Part shown: piece after piece, positions 1 to 7,877 of the stretch
Layout: each line of letters opens with the position of its first letter
Numbering within the stretch: position 1 is the first letter of the stretch
From: CBDCZY01 sp965224745
GTDB taxonomy: Bacteria; Pseudomonadota; Gammaproteobacteria; Methylococcales; Methylomonadaceae
Assembly: GCA_965224745.1 (NCBI GenBank)
Contig: CBDCZY010000003.1
Location: 1 to 64,000, forward strand
Reading direction: 5' to 3'
DNA length: 64,000 nucleotides
Position numbers and translations under genes: made by a program
Notes under the pieces: generated by a model
The model's database searches: none
What the model was told of the DNA's origin: nothing
What the model saw: only the letters and a program-made list of their open reading frames with translations

Positions 1-880
1 GTGTTTCTGCCTGCCAGATGTTATGCAAGGCTTCTTTCACTTTGGGTTGCATGGCCTTTGGTAACTTTTCCATCACATTAGCCGTTTTGTGTACCCAGCA
101 GCGTTGCTGATCGGTGGTTGGCCAGACTTTGCCAACCGCATTCCAAAAGCCCAGTGCACCATCACCAATGGCAAGCTTTGGGGCTACCGTTAATCCACGC
201 TGCGTTAAGTCCAGCAAGACCTCTTCCCAGCTGGCAGAAGATTCGCGATAACCATCGGATACCGCTAATAGCTCTTTGTTACCCTGCTCATCAGAGCCCA
301 TAATAACCAGTAGACATAAACGATCATCAAGCCTGACGTTACAATGAACACCATCGGCCCAGATGTAAACATAGCGTTTTGTAGAAAGGTCTCGTTTCGT
401 CCAGGCTTTATAGTCCTCTTCCCAGCTGCTTTTCAAGCGACTGATGGTGTTGGCCGATAACCCTGCCGCATCAACACCCAGTAAGTGCTGTAAGGCTTCT
501 GGAAAATCGCCGGTTGAAATACCACGCAAATATAACCAGGGCAGTAATTCATCAATCACTTTTGCGCGTTTTAAATAGGGTGGAACCAGTTGACTATTAA
601 ATTTAATTTGTGAACCTGAACGATCCCTTACTTTAGGCACTTTTACCGTCACATCGCCAAGCCCTGTCTGGATGGTTCGTTCAGGCAGGTAGCCATTACG
701 GACAACAGCTGTTTTATTGTCCTCTGTTTGCAAAGAGACGTGCTGCTCAATAAACACCTCAACTTCAGTATTAATGGCCGCAGCAAGCATTCTTTGCGCT
801 CCATCTTTTAATATGGTTTGTAATGGATCAAGTTCTACTTCTGCTTGCTTATTGAGAGCTATAACATTATTCTCTTTCAT
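1..880 (-). CDS. IS256-family transposase, N-terminal part
   Basis: DDE (mutator-type) transposase of the IS256 family, here 293 codons from its ATG at 878-880 to the window edge. The visible part matches the complete 417-residue copy at 14010-15263, including the aspartate region YIWADGVHCNVRLDD and the second aspartate in AIGDGALGFWNA. The C-terminal part with the catalytic Glu lies outside the window. It acts only in moving its own element. The open frame and agreement with the second copy suggest it is intact, but that cannot be confirmed here. Confidence 0.92.
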   Translation of the reverse strand, partial: MKENNVIALNKQAEVELDPLQTILKDGAQRMLAAAINTEVEVFIEQHVSLQTEDNKTAVVRNGYLPERTIQTGLGDVTVKVPKVRDRSGSQIKFNSQLVPPYLKRAKVIDELLPWLYLRGISTGDFPEALQHLLGVDAAGLSANTISRLKSSWEEDYKAWTKRDLSTKRYVYIWADGVHCNVRLDDRLCLLVIMGSDEQGNKELLAVSDGYRESSASWEEVLLDLTQRGLTVAPKLAIGDGALGFWNAVGKVWPTTDQQRCWVHKTANVMEKLPKAMQPKVKEALHNIWQAET

Positions 881-982
881 GGTGGTGTGTTCCTTATTGT
901 TGGTGAGTGATCTGGCTGATCTTTTCCAACAGAATACACCGCTATCTTTTTTAGGTCATACACCAGAAATGACTATACCTCC
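1..982 (-). mobile_element. IS256-family element, copy 1 (cut by window edge)
   Basis: This is the reverse-oriented start of the same element found complete at 13908-15294. Its outer inverted repeat ends at 982 with ...GACTATACCTCC, matching the left end of the complete copy. The other end lies left of the window, so its target duplication cannot be checked; the 8 bases outside it are AAATTTCG. It sits inside the first codons of a TIR-domain gene. Confidence 0.9.
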
Positions 983-1076
983 AAATTTCGTACCCCAGGT
1001 CTTGAAGGTTATCTTTTAACCACTCGACAAATTCCCTATCTTCGTAGGAGTAACTTATAAATACTTTCTTTTTCAT
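983..1076 (-). pseudogene. TIR-domain protein, N-terminal stub cut by IS256
   Basis: Reading the minus strand from the ATG at 1076 gives 31 residues: MKKKVFISYSYEDREF, then VEWLKDNLQDLGYEI, after which the IS256 element begins at 982. The K-V-F-I-S-Y-S-x-x-D opening followed by an amphipathic helix and L-x-x-L-G-Y is the classic first strand and helix of a TIR domain (box 1). TIR domains in bacteria commonly cleave NAD as effectors of antiphage systems such as Thoeris. The rest of the gene would lie left of the IS, outside the window. It sits upstream of the attC at 1111, so it is a cassette gene of the array. Family assignment rests on 31 residues only. Confidence 0.7.
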
Positions 1077-1110
1077 TCTGTTAGCATTTACTCATTTAGG
1101 ATACTCGTGC

Positions 1111-1209
1111 ACATAACGCCTGCATCAGCTGACGTAAAAAGGGGCGCATTTTTTTTGCTTCGCAAAAAATGTGACGCCTTTTACGGTCAGCTGGATGCAA
1201 TGGTTAGGT
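1111..1209 (-). repeat. attC site, type A
   Basis: Integron attC recombination site. On the plus strand it begins ACATAAC and ends GTTAGGT, with arms GCATCAGCTGACG and GGTCAGCTGGATGC pairing around a GC-poor centre. It belongs to the type A group also seen at 21822, 26805, 30879 and 35955. It is the attC of the small-membrane-protein cassette to its right. Confidence 0.9.
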
Positions 1210-1368
1210 TAAATCCTTCTTTAGAGGGTTCGCTACTGTAGCAAAGAAACTCACGCCCATTTTCAAAACCGAGAATACAAAAATAATTGCAACTATGCTT
1301 ACCACGATTGTGAACATAATTCCGTCATTAAATGTCCCATTCACAGGTTTTTCCTCGATATGAAACAT
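1204..1368 (-). CDS. Small single-span membrane protein (54 aa), cassette gene
   Basis: A 54-residue frame from ATG at 1368 to a stop inside the attC end at 1204-1206, the usual place for a cassette gene to finish. It reads MFHIEEKPVNGTFND, then a hydrophobic helix (about residues 16-36, GIMFTIVVSIVAIIFVFSVL), then a short polar tail ending NPLKKDLT. The basic tail suggests the C-terminus is cytoplasmic. I do not recognise a family. No good ribosome-binding site is visible just upstream. The IS21-family element at 1394 lies 25 bp upstream of the start and probably removed its original 5' context. Confidence 0.55.
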   Translation of the reverse strand: MFHIEEKPVNGTFNDGIMFTIVVSIVAIIFVFSVLKMGVSFFATVANPLKKDLT

Positions 1369-1625
1369 AGAAATGACGATTAATGGAGCGATATGTTAGG
1401 CGACAATTAACCTGTCCGGTCAGACGACAATTATCTTGACCGGTTGAGTGTATAAACTGATAAGTACTTTTTACTCTTAGGAGGAAGTGACTTGTCCGGT
1501 AAACACATCACTCAATTACAGGAAAATAGTTATATGAAAAATCGTCAGACAGGTTGTACGCAGGAGACATCCGCAGCAAAAGCCGGCATCAGTGTTTGTA
1601 ATGGTCAAGTTTTCTTGGAAGGATT

Positions 1626-2477
1626 TTAAGCCGCTTTTTTCATTTCTTTGGTTTTTTGATGAGGGGTTTTATAATCAATAGCAGAATGTAACCTTTTATA
1701 GTTATAGAAACTAATATAGCTAGTCACAGCACTGACTACAGAGGAGTAATTAATAAAACTCAAATAGTTCAGCCTCTCTGTTTTTAAATTCCTAAAAAAC
1801 CGCTCCATCACAGCATTATCCCAGCAATTAGCTCGACGGCTCATACTTTGTGTTATATCCAAGTCATGAAGATAATCAACAAATAGATTGGCTGAATATT
1901 GAACCCCTTGGTCTGAATGAAACATTAATTGTTGAGTATCTGGCTTGTGTTTATTAATCGCATGTTCTAATGCTGACTTTGCAAGCTCTGCATTGGGTTC
2001 TTCTGATAATGCCCAGCCCATAATTTCTCTTGACCCAAGATCAAGTATACAAGCTAAATAGCTCCAGCCTGTATAGGTTTTAATGTAGGTAATGTCACCT
2101 ACCCAGTGCGTATGAACAGTACTGGGATTAAACTGTCGTTTAAGTAAATGATCCGCTTTCTTGTGGACTTCTCCCGCTGGATAGCTGTGTCGCTTTTTAG
2201 GTTTTATGGCAATGACATTCGATTTTTTCATTAATGAAGCTGTTTTATAAACGCCTATTTCAATCCCTCTGTTAGCTAATTCAACCTGAGTCCTTCGTTT
2301 ACCATAGGTATGCTGAGTTTCAATGGCTATCAATTTAATTTGTTCTATGGTTTCTTGTTCTTCATCGCTCATTTGATTATTAATCTGATAGTAGTGTGTA
2401 CTGAGAACTATATTAAATAGTGTGCAAAGCTCTGTTGTTTGATAGCCTGGAGAAGCCTTCTTTATTTCAACAATCAA
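1626..2477 (-). CDS. IS3-family transposase OrfB
   Basis: DDE integrase (rve) domain of an IS3-family transposase, 283 residues from a TTG start that overlaps the orfA stop by 4 bp. The three catalytic acidic residues lie in HWVGDITYIK, MFHSDQGVQYSA and AVMERFFRNLKTE. In this family the active enzyme is usually an OrfAB fusion made by -1 frameshifting near the overlap; that is likely here but not shown. It differs from the copy at 6368-7219 at two positions (Val/Ala near residue 24, Ser/Asn near 250). Confidence 0.95.
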   Translation of the reverse strand: MIVEIKKASPGYQTTELCTLFNIVLSTHYYQINNQMSDEEQETIEQIKLIAIETQHTYGKRRTQVELANRGIEIGVYKTASLMKKSNVIAIKPKKRHSYPAGEVHKKADHLLKRQFNPSTVHTHWVGDITYIKTYTGWSYLACILDLGSREIMGWALSEEPNAELAKSALEHAINKHKPDTQQLMFHSDQGVQYSANLFVDYLHDLDITQSMSRRANCWDNAVMERFFRNLKTERLNYLSFINYSSVVSAVTSYISFYNYKRLHSAIDYKTPHQKTKEMKKAA

Positions 2478-2797
2478 TTCAGATTGTTGTTGTCTCGAAC
2501 AAAGAAGGCTGTGGCCTTTTTTAGTATTTCATTATCCCTTTTAGCTCGCCATAATTGCTTCTCTAGGCTTTGTATTTTCTGTTGTTCTGGGGTTAACGCT
2601 TGCTTATCCTGAGGTGTATTACCTTTGAGTTCATCTAAATATTGCTTTTTCCATCGCCTCACAGCAGAGTCACCTGCTCCTGATATTTCCATTACCTGCT
2701 TATTGGTATATCCTTCATTTACCATGAGTTTAGCGTAGTCTAGACGCTGTTCTGTGGTGAAGGTTGTTTTAGGTTTTACTGTGGTTATTTCGGTCAT
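2474..2797 (-). CDS. IS3-family OrfA (HTH protein)
   Basis: 107-residue helix-turn-helix protein that binds the element ends. The HTH spans roughly residues 12-55 (TTEQRLDYAKLMVNEGYT, then the recognition helix around SAVRRWKKQY). A leucine-rich coiled segment follows near residues 75-95 (QKIQSLEKQLWRAKRDNEI), used for multimerisation in the family. It ends with a 4-bp overlap onto orfB. Identical to the copy at 7216-7539. Confidence 0.95.
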   Translation of the reverse strand: MTEITTVKPKTTFTTEQRLDYAKLMVNEGYTNKQVMEISGAGDSAVRRWKKQYLDELKGNTPQDKQALTPEQQKIQSLEKQLWRAKRDNEILKKATAFFVRDNNNLN

Positions 2798-4264
2798 TTT
2801 TTATCCTAATTTTGGGTTGGATTATAAGCTATAAATCCTTCCAAGATTATTAGACCATTACAGTTCGATCAGGTTGCCGGATCGAAAAAGGTGAAAGAGC
2901 TGAACACAAAGAACGAAAGTGGCGAACGCGCAAAGATCCATTAGAAGCCGTATGGGACTCAGAACTGGTTCCGTTATTAGAAGATGAATCGTCCTTAACT
3001 GGCATTACCCTGTGGGAGCATCTGGATGAGCAGCATCCGGGAAAGTATCCAGAGAAATACCTTCGGACACTGCAAAGACGTGTTAAACACTGGCAGGCCA
3101 CACAAGGCCCGGACAAAGAAGTCATGTTTCGTCAGTCGGTACCTGCGGGTCATCAGGGACTATCTGATTTTACGCACCCCAATACCGTCATTACGATAGA
3201 CGGGAAGGCGTTCGCACATTTACTGTACCAGTTTCGCCTGGCTTTTAGTGGTTGGCGTCATGTCCATGTTATTCAGGGCGGAGAAAGCTACAGTGCACTG
3301 GCTGACGGCTTACAAAGTGCATTACACACCTTAGGCGGTTCACCAAAGGAACATCGTACAGACAGCCTCAGTGCGGCTTACGTCAATAACGTAGAAAAAC
3401 AGCGACTGACGGAAGACTATCATGATTTATGTAAGCATTATGGCATGCGGCCCACCATCAATAATCTGGGCATTAGTCATGAAAATGGCGCCATTGAAGC
3501 ACCGCATGGCTCATTAAAACGTCGCATTGATCAAGCCATAAAGTTACGCGGTTCGAATGATTTTTCTACACTCCGTGCTTATCGAGAGTTTCTTGAACAC
3601 ATTGTCGACAAACTGAACAGACGATGCAAAGGCAGGTTGGCCGAAGAGCACAAAACCCTGTTAGCCTTACCCAAACACCGATTTGTTGATTATGCTGAGC
3701 TGTCGGTAAAAGTCACCACCAGCAGTACCATTGCTGTAAAACGCGCATTGTATACCGTCCCTTCACGCCTTATCGGTGAAAGCGTCAGGGTGCATCTCTA
3801 CCATGATCGTTTGGTCTGCTTTGTTGGCCAAACTCGGGTGATCAATCTGCCTCGGATTTATCCAACAACGCCCACCGGCCGAGCGCGACGAATAGATTAC
3901 CGGCATATCATTCATTCTCTGGCAGCCAAACCACAAGCCTTCCGCTTCTCACAGTTTCGCGATAATATTTTGCCTAACACGCAATATCGGGCTTTATGGA
4001 AGCAGGCAGAGAAACAGTTTACACCGCAAGAAGCATGCAAGTGGATGGTTGCTGTTTTACGCTTTGCCTATGATTATGATTGCGAAAGTGCCCTGGCAAC
4101 TGAGCTAATGCGACAGGCAGAACAAGGTGCCTTGCCCGATTTAACATCCCTGCAGGCAAGGTATTTACAACACAGTACACCGCCACCGATACCGCTACGC
4201 CAACACCAGGTTGCTGACTATGATCAACTACTGACCGGTCAGTGGATGAGACAGGAGGTGTGCT

Positions 4265-5002
4265 GTGAGTGATGGTTTGCCAATGATGTTAAAAGAACTT
4301 CGCTTGCTGGCTTTTTGGCAATATTATGAAGCTTATCAGGAACAGGCCACAAAACAGGCATGGGGCTATAGCCAATACCTGTCTAAACTGTGTGAAAATG
4401 AAATTGCACGGCGCTTTGAAACGCGAGTTTGCAACTGGACCAAAGAAGCCAAATTACCCCGGGGCAAAAGTTTTGCCACCTTAGGCTTTGATGAATTACC
4501 GGAAACCATTCAAAAGAAAGTGATTGGGCTGCGCGATAATACCCAGTGGGCGCTACAGGCAGATAATGTTTTATTGATTGGCCCTTCCGGTGTCGGTAAA
4601 TCGCATATTGCTTCTGCTTTGGGGCTTCATCTTATCGAACAAGGCATCCGGGTAAAATGGTTGGCTGCCACCGCACTGGTGCAATTACTGCAGCAGGCCA
4701 AAAAAGAGCTGGATTTAATGGCTGTGATGAGTCGACTGGATAAATATCGTGTACTCATTATCGATGATATTGGTTATGTTAAAAAAACGGATTCAGAAAC
4801 CCAGGTCCTGTTTGAGTTTATTGCTCATCGTTATGAAAGTGGCAGCTTGATCATCACATCAAACCAGCCATTCAGTCACTGGGATCAGATATTCCCGGAT
4901 ACATTAATGACCGTAGCCGCCATTGACCGCATTATCCATCATGCCACGATTCTTGAAATCGACGGCAACAGTTACAGGAGGAAACATCAGAAAAAATCAT
5001 AA
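4265..5002 (+). CDS. istB: IstB, AAA+ ATPase of IS21-family copy A
   Basis: IstB is the AAA+ helper ATPase that stimulates strand transfer by IstA. 245 residues; Walker A GPSGVGKSHIA at about residue 105, Walker B VLIIDDIGYV near 162, sensor I IITSNQPFSHW near 197. The start overlaps the istA end by 8 bp. The sequence is identical to copies C and D, so this copy is probably functional even though its istA partner is interrupted. Confidence 0.95.
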   Translation: MSDGLPMMLKELRLLAFWQYYEAYQEQATKQAWGYSQYLSKLCENEIARRFETRVCNWTKEAKLPRGKSFATLGFDELPETIQKKVIGLRDNTQWALQADNVLLIGPSGVGKSHIASALGLHLIEQGIRVKWLAATALVQLLQQAKKELDLMAVMSRLDKYRVLIIDDIGYVKKTDSETQVLFEFIAHRYESGSLIITSNQPFSHWDQIFPDTLMTVAAIDRIIHHATILEIDGNSYRRKHQKKS

Positions 5003-5070
5003 AAAACCTTAATCACTCAACCGGCCATCATAATTGTCGCCAAACCGGACAAAGTAATTGACGCGAGACA

Positions 5071-5119
5071 CTTTGAAAAAACTGCGCTGCCAGCGGTCAA
5101 CTGGAGCTTTTTGTTAGCT
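5071..5119 (-). repeat. attC remnant, right half only (type C)
   Basis: The bases CTGCGCTGCCAGCGGTC...CTGGAGC ending in GTTAGCT match the right half of the attC sites at 25482-25610 and 29527-29655. The left half is missing: the IS21-family element ends directly at 5070. The gene ending here (ParE type) keeps the normal cassette position. This is evidence for a deletion at the IS21 boundary. Confidence 0.75.
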
Positions 5120-5422
5120 TTTTTTACCAAGTTTACTACGAACCCAATTTGGGTTTCTTCGCTCTGGTAATACGGCAATAACGTATGCTGTATTGCCATC
5201 TAAATCGTAATAAATTGAATATGGAAATCTCTTTGAAGACATTCGATAATAACCATATACTTTGGAATGAACTCCAGCGTATACGATTAAAGACTCTATA
5301 TCCGATAGAAGCGAATCCCAAAAATATTCACCAACACCTTGTTCTTGGCTTTCATAGAAACACCTCCCATCGTCAAGGTCAGCTTCTGCCTCTGATAATA
5401 TCTGAATATGCTTGATATTCAT
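5114..5422 (-). CDS. RelE/ParE-family toxin
   Basis: 102-residue protein of the RelE/ParE superfamily, the toxin of a type II toxin-antitoxin pair. Features: N-terminal helix with ILSEAEADLDDGRCFYE, a central YAGVHSKVYGYYR strand region, then FPYSIYYDLDGNTAYVIAVLPERRNP, the usual strand-strand-R arrangement near the C-terminus. Relatives inhibit DNA gyrase (ParE) or cut mRNA (RelE); the sequence does not decide between these. The start overlaps the end of the upstream antitoxin by 4 bp. The stop is in the attC end, as typical for cassettes. The start is at 5422 (ATGAATATC). Confidence 0.85.
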   Translation of the reverse strand: MNIKHIQILSEAEADLDDGRCFYESQEQGVGEYFWDSLLSDIESLIVYAGVHSKVYGYYRMSSKRFPYSIYYDLDGNTAYVIAVLPERRNPNWVRSKLGKKS

Positions 5423-5625
5423 TTTCCATGCTTTGATTTTAATTCTTCTAGAGATATAAAATTAGCATTACCACTTTCTATTTTTTCTTTTCTATCAGAG
5501 AGTATTTCTTCATGCCATTTAGGCGATTTTATCCCAGTTGGTTCGCGAGTGAGTGAATCCCACAATGCCTCCATTGTTTGAAGCCGCTCAAGAACACTCA
5601 TTTTTGAAATTTCAGTAATAGTCAT
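5419..5625 (-). CDS. Addiction-module antitoxin (small helical)
   Basis: 68-residue protein matching the short addiction-module component that accompanies RelE/ParE toxins: an N-terminal segment MTITEISKMSVLERLQTMEA, the W-D-S-L motif (ALWDSLTRE), a P-K-W-H-E-E segment and a basic C-terminus. It precedes and overlaps the toxin by 4 bp, the usual antitoxin-first order. It is expected to neutralise the toxin by direct binding. A purine-rich AGAGGAAAT stretch lies just upstream of the ATG. Confidence 0.82.
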   Translation of the reverse strand: MTITEISKMSVLERLQTMEALWDSLTREPTGIKSPKWHEEILSDRKEKIESGNANFISLEELKSKHGK

Positions 5626-5720
5626 TTATATTTCCTCTGTCACTACAGAATACATTTTAACAGAAGCAATAAATAGAAGCATTTTTCAAATTTCCAGATA
5701 GAACATGTATATTTATTTGA

Positions 5721-5841
5721 AGCTAACGATCAGATGAGGAGCGCGCGATAGCGCGTCTGATTCGAGCTGCTTGATAGCGATACGTTTGATTCATCGAATA
5801 CTTTGTTCACAAGACGCGCGCTCCTCATCTGATCGATAGCT
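5721..5841 (-). repeat. attC-like long palindrome
   Basis: Begins AGCTAAC and ends GATAGCT, a near match to the expected GTTAGCT. Between them GATCAGATGAGGAGCGCGC (from 5728) pairs with GCGCGCTCCTCATCTGATC (to 5834), a 19-bp perfect stem. The layout is that of an attC whose right core base has mutated, though the stem is longer and more perfect than in the other sites here. It could also be an unrelated palindromic repeat. Confidence 0.5.
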
Positions 5842-6006
5842 CCGCGCAGCGGAGCTATTACCGAGCTCAGGAGTATTTTTGAGATGGCTTTATCATCTCG
5901 AAAATATCTGATTGAAGCTATTTGTTATCGGCTCTTCGATGACAGATAGTTTTGGTCAGATTCTCCTGAGCTCGGTATTATCGGACGTGCGATAGCACGT
6001 CCGATA
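5842..6006. repeat. Cluster of palindromes without a gene
   Basis: Several perfect inverted repeats follow one another: GCTCCGC/GCGGAGC near 5840-5854; a 15-bp pair TACCGAGCTCAGGAG (5859-5873) and CTCCTGAGCTCGGTA (5963-5977); and a 12-bp hairpin TATCGGACGTGC (5979-5990) with GCACGTCCGATA (5995-6006). No open frame of interest crosses it. The pattern resembles small non-autonomous elements inserted in each other; only one copy is present in the window. Confidence 0.6.
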
Positions 6007-6019
6007 ACCATAAATTAAC

Positions 6020-6338
6020 CAGCCTGCTTCACATCCAAAACTTGGCAAACCACTAGCTTATTTTCTCCGCAATAAACTACGCATGAGAAGAACCTGGCTG
6101 GTTGAATGCCAAGTTATAAAAACTTGGCAGTTGTCAGGATTTTCTTTCTCTGCTCTGCTTTTTGCTTTTAAAATAGCGTGGAAATCGTCCGCGCTTCCTT
6201 TCTCCGCACTCACCTTGACAAACATCAAGACTCGCTTTTTCTCTTTACTTTTTCGATCGCATGGCAGTCGCCAGAGCTTCCTTTTTCAGCACTCAATTTC
6301 GCAAAACATCAGAATTTCGCTTTTGCTCTTTCTCAATC
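6020..6338. repeat. Gene-poor, pyrimidine-rich stretch with tandem repeats (left part)
   Basis: Contains the inverted repeat CCAAGTT/AACTTGG near 6110-6128, also found near 10520. Imperfect repeats with a period of about 80-83 bp follow, each starting near GCTTCCTTTCTCCGCACTC (6193, 6276, and again at 7625 once the IS3 is removed). The strand is rich in C and T, so long frames here are probably by chance. The array is split by the IS3 copy at 6339. Confidence 0.6.
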
Positions 6339-6367
6339 TGTAATGGTCAAGTTTTCTTGGAAGGATT

Positions 6368-7219
6368 TTAAGCCGCTTTTTTCATTTCTTTGGTTTTTTG
6401 ATGAGGGGTTTTATAATCAATAGCAGAATGTAACCTTTTATAGTTATAGAAACTAATATAGCTAGTCACAGCACTGACTACAGAGGAGTAATTAATAAAA
6501 TTCAAATAGTTCAGCCTCTCTGTTTTTAAATTCCTAAAAAACCGCTCCATCACAGCATTATCCCAGCAATTAGCTCGACGGCTCATACTTTGTGTTATAT
6601 CCAAGTCATGAAGATAATCAACAAATAGATTGGCTGAATATTGAACCCCTTGGTCTGAATGAAACATTAATTGTTGAGTATCTGGCTTGTGTTTATTAAT
6701 CGCATGTTCTAATGCTGACTTTGCAAGCTCTGCATTGGGTTCTTCTGATAATGCCCAGCCCATAATTTCTCTTGACCCAAGATCAAGTATACAAGCTAAA
6801 TAGCTCCAGCCTGTATAGGTTTTAATGTAGGTAATGTCACCTACCCAGTGCGTATGAACAGTACTGGGATTAAACTGTCGTTTAAGTAAATGATCCGCTT
6901 TCTTGTGGACTTCTCCCGCTGGATAGCTGTGTCGCTTTTTAGGTTTTATGGCAATGACATTCGATTTTTTCATTAATGAAGCTGTTTTATAAACGCCTAT
7001 TTCAATCCCTCTGTTAGCTAATTCAACCTGAGTCCTTCGTTTACCATAGGTATGCTGAGTTTCAATGGCTATCAATTTAATTTGTTCTATGGTTTCTTGT
7101 TCTTCATCGCTCATTTGATTATTAATCTGATAGTAGTGTGTACTGAGAGCTATATTAAATAGTGTGCAAAGCTCTGTTGTTTGATAGCCTGGAGAAGCCT
7201 TCTTTATTTCAACAATCAA
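6368..7219 (-). CDS. IS3-family transposase OrfB (copy 2)
   Basis: 283-residue DDE transposase, the same as the one at 1626-2477 except Ala for Val near residue 24 and Asn for Ser near residue 250. Catalytic region motifs GDITYI, HSDQG and MERFFRNLK are all present. Starts with TTG overlapping orfA by 4 bp, where a -1 frameshift probably makes the OrfAB fusion. Confidence 0.95.
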   Translation of the reverse strand: MIVEIKKASPGYQTTELCTLFNIALSTHYYQINNQMSDEEQETIEQIKLIAIETQHTYGKRRTQVELANRGIEIGVYKTASLMKKSNVIAIKPKKRHSYPAGEVHKKADHLLKRQFNPSTVHTHWVGDITYIKTYTGWSYLACILDLGSREIMGWALSEEPNAELAKSALEHAINKHKPDTQQLMFHSDQGVQYSANLFVDYLHDLDITQSMSRRANCWDNAVMERFFRNLKTERLNYLNFINYSSVVSAVTSYISFYNYKRLHSAIDYKTPHQKTKEMKKAA

Positions 7220-7539
7220 TTCAGATTGTTGTTGTCTCGAACAAAGAAGGCTGTGGCCTTTTTTAGTATTTCATTATCCCTTTTAGCTCGCCATAATTGC
7301 TTCTCTAGGCTTTGTATTTTCTGTTGTTCTGGGGTTAACGCTTGCTTATCCTGAGGTGTATTACCTTTGAGTTCATCTAAATATTGCTTTTTCCATCGCC
7401 TCACAGCAGAGTCACCTGCTCCTGATATTTCCATTACCTGCTTATTGGTATATCCTTCATTTACCATGAGTTTAGCGTAGTCTAGACGCTGTTCTGTGGT
7501 GAAGGTTGTTTTAGGTTTTACTGTGGTTATTTCGGTCAT
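7216..7539 (-). CDS. IS3-family OrfA (copy 2)
   Basis: 107-residue HTH protein identical to the one at 2474-2797. The N-terminal HTH and a leucine-rich coiled segment near residues 75-95 are present. It overlaps orfB by 4 bp at its end. Confidence 0.95.
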   Translation of the reverse strand: MTEITTVKPKTTFTTEQRLDYAKLMVNEGYTNKQVMEISGAGDSAVRRWKKQYLDELKGNTPQDKQALTPEQQKIQSLEKQLWRAKRDNEILKKATAFFVRDNNNLN

Positions 7540-7604
7540 TTTTTATCCTAATTTTGGGTTGGATTATAAGCTATAAATCCTTCCAAGATTATTAGACCAT
7601 TACA

Positions 7605-7797
7605 ATCCTTTGGTATTCCGTCGAGCTTCCTTTCTCCGCACTCAACCTGGCAAACATCAAAACCTGCTTTTGCTTTTTCGCAGGCTTACATTTTCCACGT
7701 CCGCGTTAGCTTTTTCACATCGAACTTTGATTCACAGCTCTCAGCTTCTGCTCTTTCAACAATAGATTTCTTTTCCGCTTCTTACCTTCGCAGAAGG
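7605..7797. repeat. Tandem-repeat stretch, right part
   Basis: Continuation of the C/T-rich repeats interrupted by IS3 copy 2; a further unit starts at 7625 (GCTTCCTTTCTCCGCACTC) and degenerates towards 7790. It ends at the second IS21-type element, whose 5-bp duplication GAAGG is at 7793-7797. No gene seen. Confidence 0.55.
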
Positions 7798-7877
7798 TGC
7801 GTATTCTGGTGATCATGAACACCGATTCTGGCCATCGTGAACACTTCCCTTGTCCACGCATTGGATTCAGGTTATTT

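Larger units (their letters stand above)
1597..2862 (-). mobile_element. IS3-family element, copy 1
   Basis: A 1266-bp element with terminal repeats TGTAATGGTC...AAGGATTT at both ends and a 3-bp target duplication GTT (1594-1596 and 2863-2865), as usual for IS3. Comparison with intact istA copies confirms the junction. It carries orfA and orfB on the minus strand. A second copy with two amino-acid differences in orfB is at 6339-7604. Confidence 0.95.
1492..4272 (+). pseudogene. istA: istA transposase of IS21-family copy A, interrupted by IS3
   Basis: IstA is the DDE integrase-type transposase of IS21 elements. The frame starts at TTG 1492, after GGAGG, and breaks at codon 35 where the IS3 at 1597-2862 inserted. 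It resumes at 2863 and continues to 4272. The intact versions at 17337-18848 and 39039-40550 are 503 residues. Visible landmarks in the downstream part include ITIDGKAFAHLLY and ISHENGAIEAPHGSLKRRID, the latter carrying the catalytic Glu region. An ATG-led 382-codon frame from 3124 might still be translated, but it lacks the N-terminal DNA-binding part. Confidence 0.88.
1394..5070 (+). mobile_element. IS21-family element, copy A (2408 bp plus a nested IS3)
   Basis: Ends are TGTTAGGCGACAATTAA at 1394 and ...TAATTGACGCGAGACA at 5070, both carrying internal repeats of the CCGGT...GACAATTA kind. Subtracting the nested IS3 (1266 bp) and its 3-bp duplication leaves 2408 bp, exactly the length of copies C and D. 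The outer flanks (GCGATA left, CTTTGA right) do not match, so no target duplication survives, and the right flank is only the right half of an attC. This suggests a deletion between two directly repeated copies. Confidence 0.9.
6339..7604 (-). mobile_element. IS3-family element, copy 2
   Basis: 1266 bp, the same ends as copy 1, flanked by the 3-bp duplication ATC (6336-6338 and 7605-7607). It lies inside the tandem-repeat stretch. Almost identical to copy 1, which indicates recent transposition. Confidence 0.95.

Noticed and set aside
6083..6423. Phe/Ser/Leu-rich frames at 6083-6343 and 6178-6423
   Set aside because: They come from the C/T-rich tandem repeats and run into IS3; probably chance frames.
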